64,000 bases of DNA. Source: Euglena gracilis (Eukaryota; Euglenida; Euglenophyceae; Euglenales). Positions within the stretch are counted from its first letter, which is position 1. Every line of letters begins with the position of its first letter. Positions 53,013 through 64,000 of this stretch are shown piece after piece. The stretch spans positions 31,903,437 to 31,967,436 of the forward strand of contig CP154956.1 of NCBI GenBank assembly GCA_039621445.1, read 5' to 3'. Under the pieces are notes generated by a model. The model worked only from the letters and a program-made list of their open reading frames with translations. It ran no database searches and was not told where the DNA came from. A program made the translations under genes and the position numbers.

Positions 53013-53050
53013 GTCTCATTAAGAGCTCAGCACTGTTCAAAGCTGGTTTA
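53013..53050. repeat. Terminal fragment of the satellite-bearing repeat family
   Basis: TTAAGAGCTCAGCACTGTTC followed by AAAGCTGGTTT matches the right edge of copy B (about 43660-43688) in the same orientation. None of the rest of the element is present. Confidence 0.7.
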
Positions 53051-53800
53051 CAGGAAAGCCTGATTTAAAACTAACTTTTATTTACAGAAAAAAGCCAAAC
53101 ATCCACGGGGGTTTAGCCAATTTGGTGGAGTGGTTGGGGTCCCCCCCCGTCCAGCTCGTCGGAAGGACCCCACTGGCATCCCCTTGCCCCGGGCCCACAT
53201 CCCCACCTGGCCACCAAGGCTGGGGGCTGGTGGGGCCTCGGCCGGGTGGGCGCCCTCCATCGGCTCCCAAGGGCCTCGGGGAGGGTGAGGGTGAGGCAGT
53301 TGCAGGAGACATCCGGGCCGCCGAGGGGCTGGGGTGGGGGAGGCACTGCTCACGGGTTATAGCGTTGGGAAGCCCCGAAGGTTGGGCGGGTTGGTGGTCG
53401 GCGGCCCAGACCCAGGCCCTTCTTGTCTGAGACGGGACAACGGTGAGCTACAAACACAATGTGTCCACACCACACGACCCCCTCTGCTTTTGCCCAGCAT
53501 CCAGTCAGGGGTTGCTTGTATTTGGGGGTTGCTCGTAGAGAAGGGTTGCCAACATTGGGGGCTCACGGTTGGCAAGCAGTTGTTGGGATCTCGCCGGTGT
53601 TCCATGCGGCCAGTGTTCCCGGCAACGCCAACCCGCCGTCTCTCTTGCGCCATCCCTCTCCCCAGGGGAGCCCGCCGCCCCTGCCCTCAGGTGTCCACGC
53701 CAGCCCTTCGTTTCATTCCATCGTGGCCGGGCCAACCCCCCCCCCACCGCCTGGCTGCCGGGCGGCCGCTGTCTGGGTCGGGGCTGGCCCGGCCTCGCAG

Positions 53801-56800
53801 TGCGCATCCGGCAACTTGGCCCGGACGAGGTGGAGGTGGCCGCCCTCCTGCAGTACCGCTGCTTCAGCGAGCGTCCGGCGGCTAACGTCTGGGAGCGGTT
53901 CCTGGACAGTGTCGCCGCCGGGTCGGAGAAGCGTGAGGTGTGGGGTGGGCGTTGGCGAGGGGCTGTCGTCTGGCAATGTGTTCCACTCTCACGGATTTCG
54001 TAGAGGGGATCGGCAGGGCAGAACGGGAATCGGCCAAACAACCAGGGTCGTGAGTTGGTGGGGGGGGGGGTCGACCAACCCCTCCTGTTTTTCCACGAGC
54101 ACCAATTTTCCACCAAAGAATTCCGCACCAGGTGGAAATTTGAACAACCTTCCCCCCACCTCCTGGGGTCAGCCACCCCCACCACGCCTTCCCGTTCTGC
54201 CCTGGGGACAGGAGGGAAGTGGCGGTGTTTTTTTCTTGAACAAAACTTTTTTTTTTCAGCCCGAAATTTGATTACCGAAATTGGAAACAGTGCAGCGCAG
54301 AGCACTTTTTTTGCAAAGGATTCCCGAACAAGAGAGATAAAAATTGAATTTTGGGGTTTTTTTCCGGTTTTAGGTGCTCTCAATCCCATCGAAGTCCAAA
54401 CCAACGCCAAAATGGATGTTGTGGAGGTGCAATTTTCAATCACGCGAACCAAAAATACTTCATTTTGGCATTTTAGGTGGCCTTTTGGGTCTAACTTGCT
54501 TGGTTAGTTCAGCTCGTCCCCCCCCCCTTAACTGTCCCCCCCCCCTTGCTGTTCCTATGGACCAAAAGGGGGCCACAGGACGGGAACAGTAGGGGGGGGG
54601 GGGGGCATGGTAGTCAGTTTTTTTGAGAGAAAAAATACAGAAGGGTTCAAACAGAACTTTGGAAAAAGGTGTTCTGCTGTTTTGTTCAAGTCCTGCAGCC
54701 GCAGAGCCCAGCCAAATGGCAACCACATGGCCCCCTAACCCCCCCACCCCCAGAAGGGCTGAAAGCAAGGGGGGCTCAGCAGTGTGCACAGCAGTGCATG
54801 GCCCCTTGGGGGAATAGGACTGGATCCCTGCGTGACATTCACGGCCACGGCTAGCCCCACCCCCCCCCCCCCCCGCTGACGGTGCAGATCATGACAGGGC
54901 TGCTGCAGCGGAACCGGCGGCCCGACTGGATCTGCCTCGTGGTGGAGCGCGATGGTGTGCTGGGCCCGACCGGTCAGCCGCCCCCCGGCCCGATGAAGCC
55001 CCGTCGTTCCCTTGTCAGGGGTCATCGGGAACGGAGGAGGGCGACAAAGCTCTTTTTTTTTCCCCTGACATGTGCATTTGTTTTTGAGCCTCCCTGAATT
55101 CTCTGCTCCGCCCCCCTCCCCAGGGGTGCCAGTGGCGTGCGCGGAGGCGGTCCTGCGGAAGGGCAAACAGCGGTACTTGTTCAATGTGGGTCTGCCTCTG
55201 GCGCATTTGTCACACTGGTGACATTTTGGGCCAGATTGAGGATTTGCATTTACGGAATAATTGCCCGAGTATGGCTTCCATCAGACAGTTTTTTTTGCCT
55301 GTGAGATGGTTCTGTGATGCGTGCATGAGGTCAACAGTGTTATGACCCACAGGCTGTTTTCTCAATACCCGGGGGGGGGGGGGGTAAACTTGAACGGAAA
55401 AATTGTTTGTGGCAGAAACTCTGGACGAAATTTTGTCCAGGATTTTTCCGCCATTTTAAGGATCCGTCCAGTATTTTTTCTGGCAAATTTAAGAAAAATC
55501 CAATTCCCTCCAGTGAACGCCCAAAAAAATTCTTCAGCGTTTCGCGTCGATTTTTGGTAGATTTTAATGTTCCAAATCACTTGTTTAGGATGTAGTGATT
55601 CTTCAAAATGAAAGAGTTTTTTTTGCGTTGTTTTGTAATTTGTAATTTGGAGTTAAGTCTTCTGTTAGTTTTTTGAAGTTTGGAGTTGTGGAGACCTTGG
55701 CATTTGGTGTGAATTCTCTTTTACTTCCCTGAAATATGGGTTGACGAGATTTTTCTGTCCAGAATTTTTCATTGCTATTTTAAGCAGGCGTCCAGAGTTT
55801 TTCCTAAAACTTTAAGGATTTGTCCAATATTTTTCCCGACAGAATTTTTCCCGTCGGCAATTGTTCCCAGTCAGACCCCCCCCCCCGGTACGTGGTGATC
55901 TTACCCGGATTTGTAATTATTACAGAATCATGTCATGGGTCGGTGTTGTTCACGTGTTCGGTGTTGTTCACCTTACAAGTGATCTGTAGGTGTGAATAAA
56001 TTCGCAGATCATTGTCCATTCCTGCTTTGCTGCACCCTCCGCCCTGGGTGCGGGCTGGCCTGCAGCCAGCCAACATTGTGGCACGTGAAATTTGCAGTAA
56101 TCGGGGGGTGGGGGTAGCAGCCCCAACAAGTTATCAGGCAGCCTTTTTGTAATTTGGAATGCGGATTCCCCTGCTGCCTACCCTGCATGCCTTTCCCAGG
56201 CGTGCTGCCCGAGGCTCGGCGCAGTGGGTACGGGCGGCTCGTCGTGGCGGCGATGGAGGACCAGTGCCCGGAGCACGTGGTGGTGGCGGACGTGTGGCAG
56301 GTCCAACCTCCTCGGATCCCGCCCACCCATCTTGCCGGGGGTGGGGTAGTACTGTGGGGCTTGAAGTGAATGTGTGGTGAGGGGCTGGTGGGTGGCCGGG
56401 TACCGCACCCACTTGTGCAGCGAGTGCATCGCTGCTGCTGGCCGGCCAGTGGATGGAGCGCACGATGAACCTATTAAAAGCCCCCTGGCCTGAGGGGGAG
56501 GGGGTTCATTTTCACCTTTCAAATGCCTGTCAGTCACTTTTCAGGCACCAGTCAGCCAGTCAGGGGGTTCGGTCACTCCGCCTGTCGGCCAAAAGAAATT
56601 GAAAGAATTGATTTGGTCGTTTCCTCCACCAATTGTCTGTTGCCGTCCAGTCACCCCAGGGAGCACTGCAAATCAATGGCCTGGCTCATCTTTTGTTAAA
56701 AAAGGTATTTTTATCCACAAAGGGCTTGCTGTTGTTGTTGGGGGGTCGAATGTGGTATCGGTTGGGGTTGTGGGTGGTGTTCCGTTTCGTGTGTGGAGTT

Positions 56801-57245
56801 GTGGGAGGTGGGTGGGTCTGTGGGTCTCCTCTCCCACGGGGGGGGGGGGGTTGAATTGATGTTGGTGGGATTGGGGGGAGGAGTGACCCCTGCATGGGGG
56901 GGCTCCCTCCCCCCTGTCTTAAAAATGTTGTCGGCAATGGTCAGCAATGGTGCGGACCTAATCCCAGGCGGCAAACGAAACTCATATCGCCCGCCCAAGC
57001 AAGCTCCACACAAGGGCAAATTTGTGTGGCCGGGATGGCGCCCCCCCCCTCAATTCGCCTCACAGGACGATGAGGGGGCGAAGGCCTTCTGGACCTCGAT
57101 GGACTACCAGCTGGAGAGCCTCTTCCACCACGGCCCTGGCATTGGCCCCCTGCGTCGCCTGGCGGGCCGCTACGTGAAGCTGAACTACCGCCGCGCCCCC
57201 GCCCCGCCCCCACCGCCCCCGCCACCCCCAGTCACCTCCACATAA
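53801..57245 (+). CDS. GNAT-family N-acetyltransferase, copy 2 (five exons recognised)
   Basis: Exons: 53801-53937, 54888-54954, 55124-55189, 56200-56300 and 57066-57245 (stop TAA). All introns are GT-AG, and every phase matches copy 1 at 4.2-7.7 kb. Exons 2 and 4 have exactly the same lengths (67 and 101 bases). Motifs: RIRQLGPDEVEVAALL, WICLVVERD, VACAEAVL, motif A ARRSGYGRLVVAAMED and the final DDEGAKAFWTSMDYQLES. Motif A keeps the spaced G-x-G but has S for the first glycine of copy 1. The C terminus adds a proline-rich tail (about ten prolines). The 5' exon is not identified. A 25-base candidate at 53663-53687 would give the right phase. Substrate unknown. Confidence 0.82.
55365..55890. 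mobile_element. G-tract segment with GTTTCGCGTCG hairpin motif
   Basis: It is bounded by ATACCCGGGGGGGGGGGG (55366) and CCCCCCCCCCGGTACG (55880), which are inverted. Inside, CAGCGTTTCGCGTCG at about 55536 and repeated (G/C)TCCAG(A/T)ATTTTTC motifs occur. It lies in the third intron of GNAT copy 2. Confidence 0.45.
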
Positions 57246-59300
57246 TGAACCACCTCCCCTCCCCCCTCCCCGGCCTCAACTGTTCCCTGGGGCCCCCCAA
57301 TATTCGTGTCATCACACTCCCTGCTGTCCCGTCGCACTGGACACGGTGTGCTATATGGCCCGCATTCATCGGCAGGTGGGTGGCAACCTTGGCTCAGCCT
57401 CGTGTGCACTGGGTGGGGTAGCATGGTTTGTGTGGCTTTCTCCACCAGCGGGCTTCGGCGCGATGGTGAGCCAGCCAAAAGCTTCGGGTGCACGATTCAA
57501 ATTCCGCATTTGAATGCGCAAAATATGTCACACTGCATTATTGGCACACCCTGCTGTATGGCAACGTCTCCAACATGTTGAAAATAGCAGCCCATTCGGA
57601 TGATCAGCTTCAGACAGAATCCCCAACCATATATCAGACATTTTTGGGGGTTTTAAGACAGAGCATTGTTTCTGATCAGTCCCTCCAAATAAAGTGAAGG
57701 CTACCATGTTTCATATGATGTAGCCCTCGATTTTTTATCATTGAAATACGGGGAAGGGAAAGAAAGCATGGGTGGCACCGAAGTACCGGGGGGGATTTGC
57801 ACCCGTATTAAATTGGTGTGGGCAAAGTTGGAGGAATGAATTGACGCCTCCAGGTTGTTCCTCGCAGTTTTGTTTTTTTTGAAAAAGTTCACCTTCTTTC
57901 ACAATGTTTACAAAATTGTTGCCAGTTTGGAGGTGATTTATCATTCGAGGTTGCAAATTTGGATTTTTGTGTTCCCACCTCTAATCTGCATTCTGAAAGA
58001 ACATAAGAACATAAATAAAATTCTAAGTTGACAGGGCATGATTTCCTAATTGGTCCCATAAATTCTGCATGTTTTTGGGAGCCCTACAAATTTTTGAGGG
58101 GCTTTCCTCAAAGCAAAACGTAATGCACAATAAATATATAATACATAAATATTTCTTGTACCCGCGCCCCCCGGGCAATTGACGCCCACGGGCAATTGTC
58201 ACCCCTGGCTGTGCCGGCCAATTTGTCACCCCAGGAAATTGTCACCCACCCCCCCCCCCCCCCCCCCGTTTGCAGTATTGCACTGTGAACTTTCTTTTCG
58301 CCGACATGATCTTCAATTTCGCCACAACGTGCTGAGAACTTTCGCATACCAAACGCTCTGCACAATATCACGACCAGGCTGCATTTTTGCTGCGTTCACT
58401 TGTGTTTCAGATGGTGTTCTTGGTCATTTGGTTTAAATGCGGCTTACATGGGTGGGCAATTGACGCCCCGGGCAATTGTCACCCCCCTCTGTGCCGACCA
58501 AATTGTCACCCCGGGAAATTGTCACCCCCCTCTGTGCTGCCCAATTTGTCACGCGGGGGCGGGGACATAACATAGTACATATAATAATAATATTATTTAT
58601 GAATACTAAACGGCTATTTGCCCGCCGGGCGGCGAGTAGAAGTCAGAGGGGGGGTCACGTGGTGACACCCGGGTCCCATTCGGTCCATGTCGTCCGGGAA
58701 ACGCACCGTTTTGCAGGGCTTTCGGGCGAATTCGAGGAGAATGAGGTGTTATACAGGGGAAGAGGGTTAGGGTTAGGATCGGCGCGGCCCCATTTAGGGA
58801 AAAGGCTAGGACGGAAGTTAGGTCCCCTTTTAGGAATATTTTTGGAGTCCATTTTCCCCAAAAGTTATCCGAATATGGCCTAAATTTGGCCTAAATTCAT
58901 CCGGAATGGACAGGTCCAACCTCTCCCTGAATTCCTAAAAATGGTGATCCTCCGGGAATCCGATTGGAACCCTAACCTTATCCCCCAGAAATAACCCCAA
59001 TTTCCCCCGGACTCAGGGTCCCAAACGATCCCCCCCCCCTCTGATTACTGCTTGGTCCCCCCCGTGGGGGGGGGGGCAAGTATTAGGCAGCTACCGTATA
59101 AAGATTTTTTGTATTTGCCCAGTTTTTCATCAGAATTTTTTTTATAACAGGACAATGTGTTATTGGGAGCGAGGAACGCGGCAGGCTCGAAACCTGATTG
59201 GCTTGGTTTCCCACTGCGGGGTCTCCGCGTTCAGGTCCCCCTCTCCGCCGGTGTCCCCCACCCACCCCCTCCAGTGTGTTGTCCCCCCGCCTCCGAACTG
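57246..59300. other. Intergenic region between GNAT copy 2 and APC13
   Basis: No exons were recognised. Contents are AT-rich sequence, the CAATTGTCACCCC repeats, a telomere-like GGGTTAGGGTTAGG at about 58763 with CCCTAACC inverted near 58970, and a G-tract pair at 59030-59080. Confidence 0.4.
58165..58562. repeat. CAATTGTCACCCC direct repeats
   Basis: The block GGGCAATTGACGCCC(A)CGGG, CAATTGTCACCCC, TGTGCCG(G/A)CCAA, TTGTCACCCC(A/G)GGAAATT, GTCACCC appears at 58172-58250. It appears again at 58455-58555, with one further half unit. The two copies are in the same orientation, separated by a C tract and 200 unrelated bases. Confidence 0.8.
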
Positions 59301-59306
59301 CGACGC

Positions 59307-60318
59307 ATGGAGGACGGCTGCTACAGCCGCGCCAACTGCCTCCTGGATATCGTGGACCTCGCGTGGCTGACCGACTCCCTCAGCGATGACGGTGCGTTGA
59401 TGCCTCGAACCGTCCGGGGGCAGGCTGGATTGAGGCGAGGCCGACGGGGGGGGGGGGGGGCAGGGCGTCGCTCAGTCCAAAGCGGACCCCATCACCAGGG
59501 GAGGGGAGACAAATGGCAAAAATTGCTTGGCGGCTTGGCCAAGAAATGGTGGTCTGGCCAAGCCAACACTGCCGGGAGAATGTCCATTTCGGAGCACGTT
59601 TTCGCCCACGACCCGGCCGGCCTGCTTCCCCCCTCGGGACGGGGAGGGAAGTGGTCCAATTCAGCCTCATCCGCAGCGCCAGCGTGAGCTTTGCCGTCTC
59701 GCGTCCTCTTCCCTGGCAAAAAAATACAATCTGCCCCCGAATTCAACCTTCCCTCAAAGGGTTTGTTCCTGCACAGGGATACGTTTTTTGGACGGCCCGA
59801 AGGAGTGTGATTCGGTGAAAGGGTGCTGGACCCCAGTGGAGGTGCTCACTGAAGTGCCGTTGACCTGGCCGGGAATCGATGCCCTCCGTTCTGTTGGCAA
59901 AGCCTCGGGTGAAGTGGGGGCGTTCTACCCCCCCCCCCACGCCCCGTGCCCACCGCCCACAGAGGTGGAGCTGCCTAAGGACGTGGTGCTGAACGACGAG
60001 GAGCTGGAGGGTAGGCCCGCCCTGCCCCCCCCCCTCCCCCTTGCTGTCCGGCCTGTCTGTCTGGCCTCGGCATTGGGCAAGGGGCCGTATTGGCGCCGGT
60101 GAGACCGTGAGGGGTTTGCGGTGCCATTTTCCCCGCTGCACGTGTTTGGGTGACCTAACGACCGCAAAGCCCCTCGGTGCGTGCCCCCTAACCCAAGCCC
60201 CTAACCCAAACGCCCCCCTGGCCGCCCTCCCCTCTCCCCAGGGCTCGGGCACCAAATCCAACCGCCCCCGCTGGACCGCTGGAACGACCTCGGCTTCCCC
60301 AACCTGGCGGAGGACTGA
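59307..60318 (+). CDS. APC13: APC13-like subunit of the anaphase-promoting complex (three exons)
   Basis: Exons: 59307-59391, 59963-60010 and 60242-60318 (stop TGA), giving 69 residues. All introns are GT-AG and all junctions are in phase 1. The product matches the small Apc13 family. It has an N-terminal CLLDIVDLAWLTDSLSDD block (family pattern LDLID-x-x-W-x-x-D-x-LP), an acidic ELPKDVVLNDEELE stretch (the LPLNELPE-like block) and a C-terminal DRWNDLGFPNL (W-x-D-L). Apc13 stabilises the TPR subunits of the APC/C ubiquitin ligase, which drives mitotic exit. ATG 59307 gives the expected small size, though the frame is open upstream. The match rests on short motifs and gene size, so it is probable rather than certain. 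Confidence 0.75.
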
Positions 60319-60319
60319 C

Positions 60320-61885
60320 GCCGCCTGCCGCCCGTTACTCACTGCCCGCCCGTCAGCCCCTGCTGTCGCTGCCGGTCCACGGCCCCGCCCAACCACCCCC
60401 GGCACGCCCCCCCCCCGCACACATGCATCGTACGATTCTTGGCGGACCAGCAGAGGCCCACGCCGGTGGCCGCTGCACATTGGCAGGGGCTGCACCGAGG
60501 GCAACAGAGGGCCAGCTGGCAGAAAGGGGGGGGGGGGCGAGGAACGCCAGCGTCACCGTCGGTGGGTCTGGGCTGTGCTTTGGGCCGAGCGGTTTGCCGC
60601 CGGAGGAGGCTGGCCAACGGTCCGGCAGACAGTGCGCGTGCAACGAGGGCGAATCGTCACTGAGAATCATCGCTCACCTCAGCAGCCGTCATCTTCTTGT
60701 GATGGTTGCCCAGCATGCAATGTGGGTGTCCCAACAAATTTGCAATGGGCTGTGTGTGTGCATGTTTTGTGTGGGGTGTGTTGTATGGTGTGTGTTTGGT
60801 TGCGTTGTTGTGTGTTTTGTGTTGTTTGTGTGCTCACGTTGAAAATTTGCTGGATTTTCAGGTGTGTTGGGCATTTTTTGCAAAGAATATGAATTTTCTG
60901 AACATGGTTGTTTTGGGGTGTTCCTTGACGTGATTGCCAGATCCTCCTCATACAGATTGAATGCCAGAAGTGAGGATTGGTATTCTAATGCTTTTTTTGT
61001 GGCAAATGTATTCAATTCTCTCAGCAGTAATTGGCTTCAAACTGCACCAATGTGGAGGAGAAAATTCAGAGGGTTATTGGTGATGGGTTTGTTTCGTGCA
61101 CGATGTCTCACTCCCTCTGTACAGCATGATTTGTTCCCATGCCTCTATGGCTGTGGGTGGGCTGATGTGTCACGCCGCGGTCGCGTACGCATTTTGACTC
61201 CAAATATGCGACAGCCATACGGAAAACCCCAAATACCAAATACAAACCCCCAAACCCCAAAATACAAACCCCCAAACAAATACAAACCCCCATACCACCA
61301 AATACAACACCTGGGCCAAGGGTCAATACGCCTGGTAAGAGGCACAGCTGAGCAAATGATTTTAAGGGGGTTTTTGGCAGCCATGAACTCTGGACCCCCC
61401 ACTCCGGGGGAGGGTCCTAATAGTTTAGTGTGGGCCCATTTTCTTCAAGACAAGCTGAGGGGTATTTCGGCAGCCCTTTGTTGATGTTTTCTGTTATTTT
61501 TAGGGGTAGGACCAGTTGGCGGTTATTCTTAGGGTAAGGCTGAAGTCAGGAGGTTTTTCAGCATGATTTATGGCATAATTTATTTAATAATTCCATAAAT
61601 TTGCACCTGCCGAATTTTCGGCCTTAATTCAGCCTGCATTTAACTCGGGCCAATTTTTGGCCCTGAACTTTGACAAACGGCCAAAATTAAAATCCTAAGT
61701 CAACTCCCAGCCCCAACCCTAACCCTAACCCTATCCCTTACAACTAACCCAAACCCGAACCCTGATACCTAGTTTCGGCCATTCAAACAACACATTTGGT
61801 AGGGTCATCCCCAGCAAGTCAGGCAAGAACGCATACGAATTTGGCTTCGCGCCCTCTTGTTGAGGGCGGAGGGGGTGGTCTGAAC
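60320..61885. other. Spacer without a recognised gene
   Basis: GT-rich stretches lie at 60745-60840, and AAATACAAACCCCC repeats at 61205-61305 (about five irregular copies). CCCTAACCCTAACCCTA lies at about 61715. Long frames on the + strand (60041 onward and 60864 onward) continue beyond the APC13 stop or through repeats and have no support. Confidence 0.4.
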
Positions 61886-62248
61886 CAGGCAATTGCTTAA
61901 GCACTGACCAACCCCCCCCCCCCCCCCGGGGGGTGGGTGACTGTTTTTTTTCAAAGTGACTGACTGGTTTTTGGCCCGGACCCCTCCCCCCCGGGGGGGG
62001 GGTCGGCCAGGAGTGGGCAAAAGTGGCTTGAGTGACCCCGGCGCCGAAGGCTCCGGAAAAATTTTTTTGGGCCTAAAATGGCCTAAAGTAGCTGGAAAGT
62101 GGCCGTTTTTCTGAGTGGTCGACCCCCGGGGGGGGAGGGGTAGTGACTGGCTGGTTTTTTGAAAATGAGTGACTGACTGGTTTTTAAAAAAGTGGAGTGA
62201 CCCCCCCTCCCCCCCCGGGGGGTCGGTAAGCAATTGTATGGTCTGAAC
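61878..62248. mobile_element. hAT-type MITE with 8-bp target duplication and hairpin
   Basis: The element spans 61886-62240 (355 bp). The left end is CAGGCAATTGCTTAAG. The right end, read inverted, is CATACAATTGCTTACC. The flanking 8-mers GTCTGAAC at 61878-61885 and 62241-62248 are identical. Inside are C/G tracts, AGTGACTGACTGG motifs in several copies and the hairpin CCGGCGCCGAAGGCTCCGG at about 62038. It is non-coding. Confidence 0.85.
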
Positions 62249-62437
62249 CCACCATGATTAACCATTTGGACCCCCCAGGAGGTTTCCTTTGCTGTTTGGA
62301 GGACCCCGTCAAATTTTCCCGCAAAATCAAAGGTTTTTTTATGAAGACATCTTGCGACTGTGCACCGGCATATGAAAGTGTATTGTTATTATTACATTTG
62401 GAGTGGCCACGCCCGAGGCTCTCCTCCCCGCCCGCAG

Positions 62438-64000
62438 CATTTCTTTCCCCCACTTCCGGCGGCACGCGCCCCCCTGGCTGCCCGGGACGGATGTCAGCCG
62501 CCGCCACCCCACCCAGGCTGACCAGTGCGTGGTAAGGCGTGGCCCCAGACAGGGGGGGGAGGGGCCTGTTGGCTTTGGAACCAAGGCACCCTTGCACCAA
62601 AGGCAAGCCCCACGGGCCCTGTTTTATTATTTATCAGTAATAGAATAATTATTGTGTATTTGCCTTATTTTAATGTTTATTGTTTATTTGCCTTATTTTA
62701 AACCCCATTTTTTTGGGGGGGGTCGCGACCCCCAGACCGTGCTTGCCTAGAGCGGCATCCCAGGGGACACCGAGACCCCTCTCCTCCCGGAGGTCCGGCA
62801 AGTCCAGCCTGAGAACGATCCTGACCCCCGTGACGTTCCAGTTCGTGGACCTGGACCCGCTGGCCCACCCCCTCCCCCCACCGCAGGTCACGCCCCCTCC
62901 ACCAACGCAAGAGGTTCAGACCCTAATCTCATTTCTAGGCGACCGCAGAATCGGTGCGACCCATTTCGCGTAAACAAAGCCCCCTCGAAAGGGATTTTCA
63001 CTCCCCCCCGCCAGTGGTGCACATGTCTCGAGAATGGGTTTTTATGTTCACAGCAATTTTGGGGGATCCCAGACAGAGTTCGATATGCGGAGGGTTTAAG
63101 ACAAAGTGCCCCCCCCCCAGGACCAGAAGCGGTCCGACCCACCTCTCCAGCTGCCTTTGTATCGAACCCTGATCCAAGATCAACTGCCAAATGCATACGT
63201 ACGTATTTGTATTGGTGCATGTGTGAGGTTCACAGGTGGACAACGTTAAACAGACGTCGTCCGCGGGGCGGAGTGGGGCTATTGTTTTGCGGGGCCCCCC
63301 CCCCCCTAATGCCGCCCCCCCCCCCCCCCCCCCCCCCCAGGGCCCTCGCTGGGGGCGGTACGCCGCCGCTGCCCTCGGCGCCGCCTGCGTCTTGCTGCTT
63401 GGCACGGCGGTGGGCAAGGGTGTGCCGTCGGATGCCCTGTGCCACCCCCCAACCCCCATCCCAGAAGCACGGGGAACAACCGCAGTGCATTGAGGGCTTG
63501 CACCGTGCCTCTTGCGTGGAAAACCGCGCTGAGTCGGGTCCCCCGTTGATCGGTCTTCCCTGTCACCCCCTGGCGTGAGCTGTGAGCAATTTAGAGACTG
63601 GAGTTTGCCCCTCCCCCAGCATTGGGAAAGTCCTGGGTCAAGGCCAGGAATCCCAGAAACCTTATGGGTGGCGACTTTTCCCTCCCGCCACCCTGTCCCG
63701 TTTTTTCCCGGGCCGCTTTTTTGGTAAAAAAAAAACTTCGGCGCCGAGGGATTTTCCCGCGCCATGGCCAGCGGGGGTTCCCGTGCAGTCCTCGCCACTG
63801 TGCCGGACTTCTTCGGATTTCCGTCGCAGGACCGGGGTGGGTTCGCCCGCCGGACTGGGACAGGGGGTGGTGTGGGGGTCTCGAACGGGGTCCCGGACTG
63901 TCGTCGTCGTTTATTCCAGGCCCGGCCCTGACGCAGCGCTACACCCCCGGCCCGTTCGTCGCCTCCACCCCGGCCCACATTCACGCCCCGGCCGGCCCCT
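62438..64000 (+). CDS. Single-pass membrane protein, 5' or middle part, runs off the window
   Basis: Exons: 62438-62531 (donor GTAAGG), 62764-62886, 63341-63419 and 63920 to beyond 64000. All junctions agree in phase (0, 0, 1). The encoded order is HFRRHAPPWLPGTDVSRRHP, then SSRRSGKSSLRTILTPVTFQ and FVDLDPLAHPLPPP. Next comes a transmembrane helix (YAAAALGAACVLLLGTAVG), then ALTQRYTPGPFVASTPAHIH. The arginine-rich side before the helix suggests an inside-facing N terminus. The third exon has a ~30-base C tract before its acceptor. The first exon starts in phase 2, so at least one upstream exon is missing. No family was recognised. Confidence 0.6.

Noticed and set aside
53100-53430. Possible GC-rich terminal exon on either strand
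   Set aside because: Frames are open on both strands, with no family motif and no convincing splice sites. The TTTTATTT upstream could be a minus-strand polyadenylation signal, but nothing else supports a gene.
60864-61484. 206-codon + strand frame with a C-x3-C pattern
   Set aside because: It considered as a non-LTR retroelement end, but the cysteine pattern is weak and the frame runs into AAATACAAACCCCC repeats.

Overview
This window is nuclear DNA of an intron-rich eukaryote, most likely a unicellular alga or other protist. Coding sequence occurs only as short, very GC-rich exons (about 50-240 bases). Between them lie long, low-complexity introns and spacers full of G/C tracts, microsatellites and short inverted-repeat elements. 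Acceptors are often a long C tract followed by CAG. Most donors are GT, but at least one GC-AG intron is needed. TTAGGG-type telomere-like repeats occur inside the window. There is no bacterial operon structure, no ribosome-binding sites, and no tRNA or rRNA gene that I could see. The species cannot be named from the sequence. Exons were joined by hand from reading frame, splice phase and family similarity, so most transcript ends and some junctions are provisional.

Layout. 0-3 kb: a ~480-bp tandem duplication, a decayed Ty3/gypsy-like fragment and G-tract segments. 3.2 kb: an orphan membrane-segment exon. 4.2-7.7 kb: GNAT acetyltransferase gene, copy 1. 8.5-15 kb: a Kelch-repeat protein with about ten exons. 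15.7-29.4 kb: helical and coiled-coil exons, a protein-kinase domain that has lost its catalytic residues, and 3' exons ending in a stop, probably one large gene. 30.1-36.1 kb: helical exons and a PARP-like ADP-ribosyltransferase domain with a degenerate active site. 37-38 kb: a clear three-exon CKS1 cyclin-dependent-kinase subunit. 38.5-48 kb: mostly repeats, including a satellite-bearing element that is an inverted copy of one at 22.7-24.0 kb. 49-50.5 kb: exons of an unrecognised cysteine-rich protein. 53.8-57.2 kb: GNAT copy 2, with the same five-exon structure as copy 1. 59.3-60.3 kb: a three-exon APC13-like subunit of the anaphase-promoting complex. 62.4-64 kb: the 5' part of a single-pass membrane-protein gene that runs off the window.

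Every gene that can be oriented reads on the + strand. CKS1 and APC13 are both cell-cycle components, but they lie 22 kb apart and share no visible arrangement. The best evidence for mobile DNA is three short elements with CAGG-type inverted ends and perfect 8-bp target duplications (hAT-type MITEs) at 11.9, 49.7 and 61.9 kb. Two of these carry a small GGCGC...GCGCC-type hairpin between G tracts, and similar hairpins recur in many other G-tract segments of the window.
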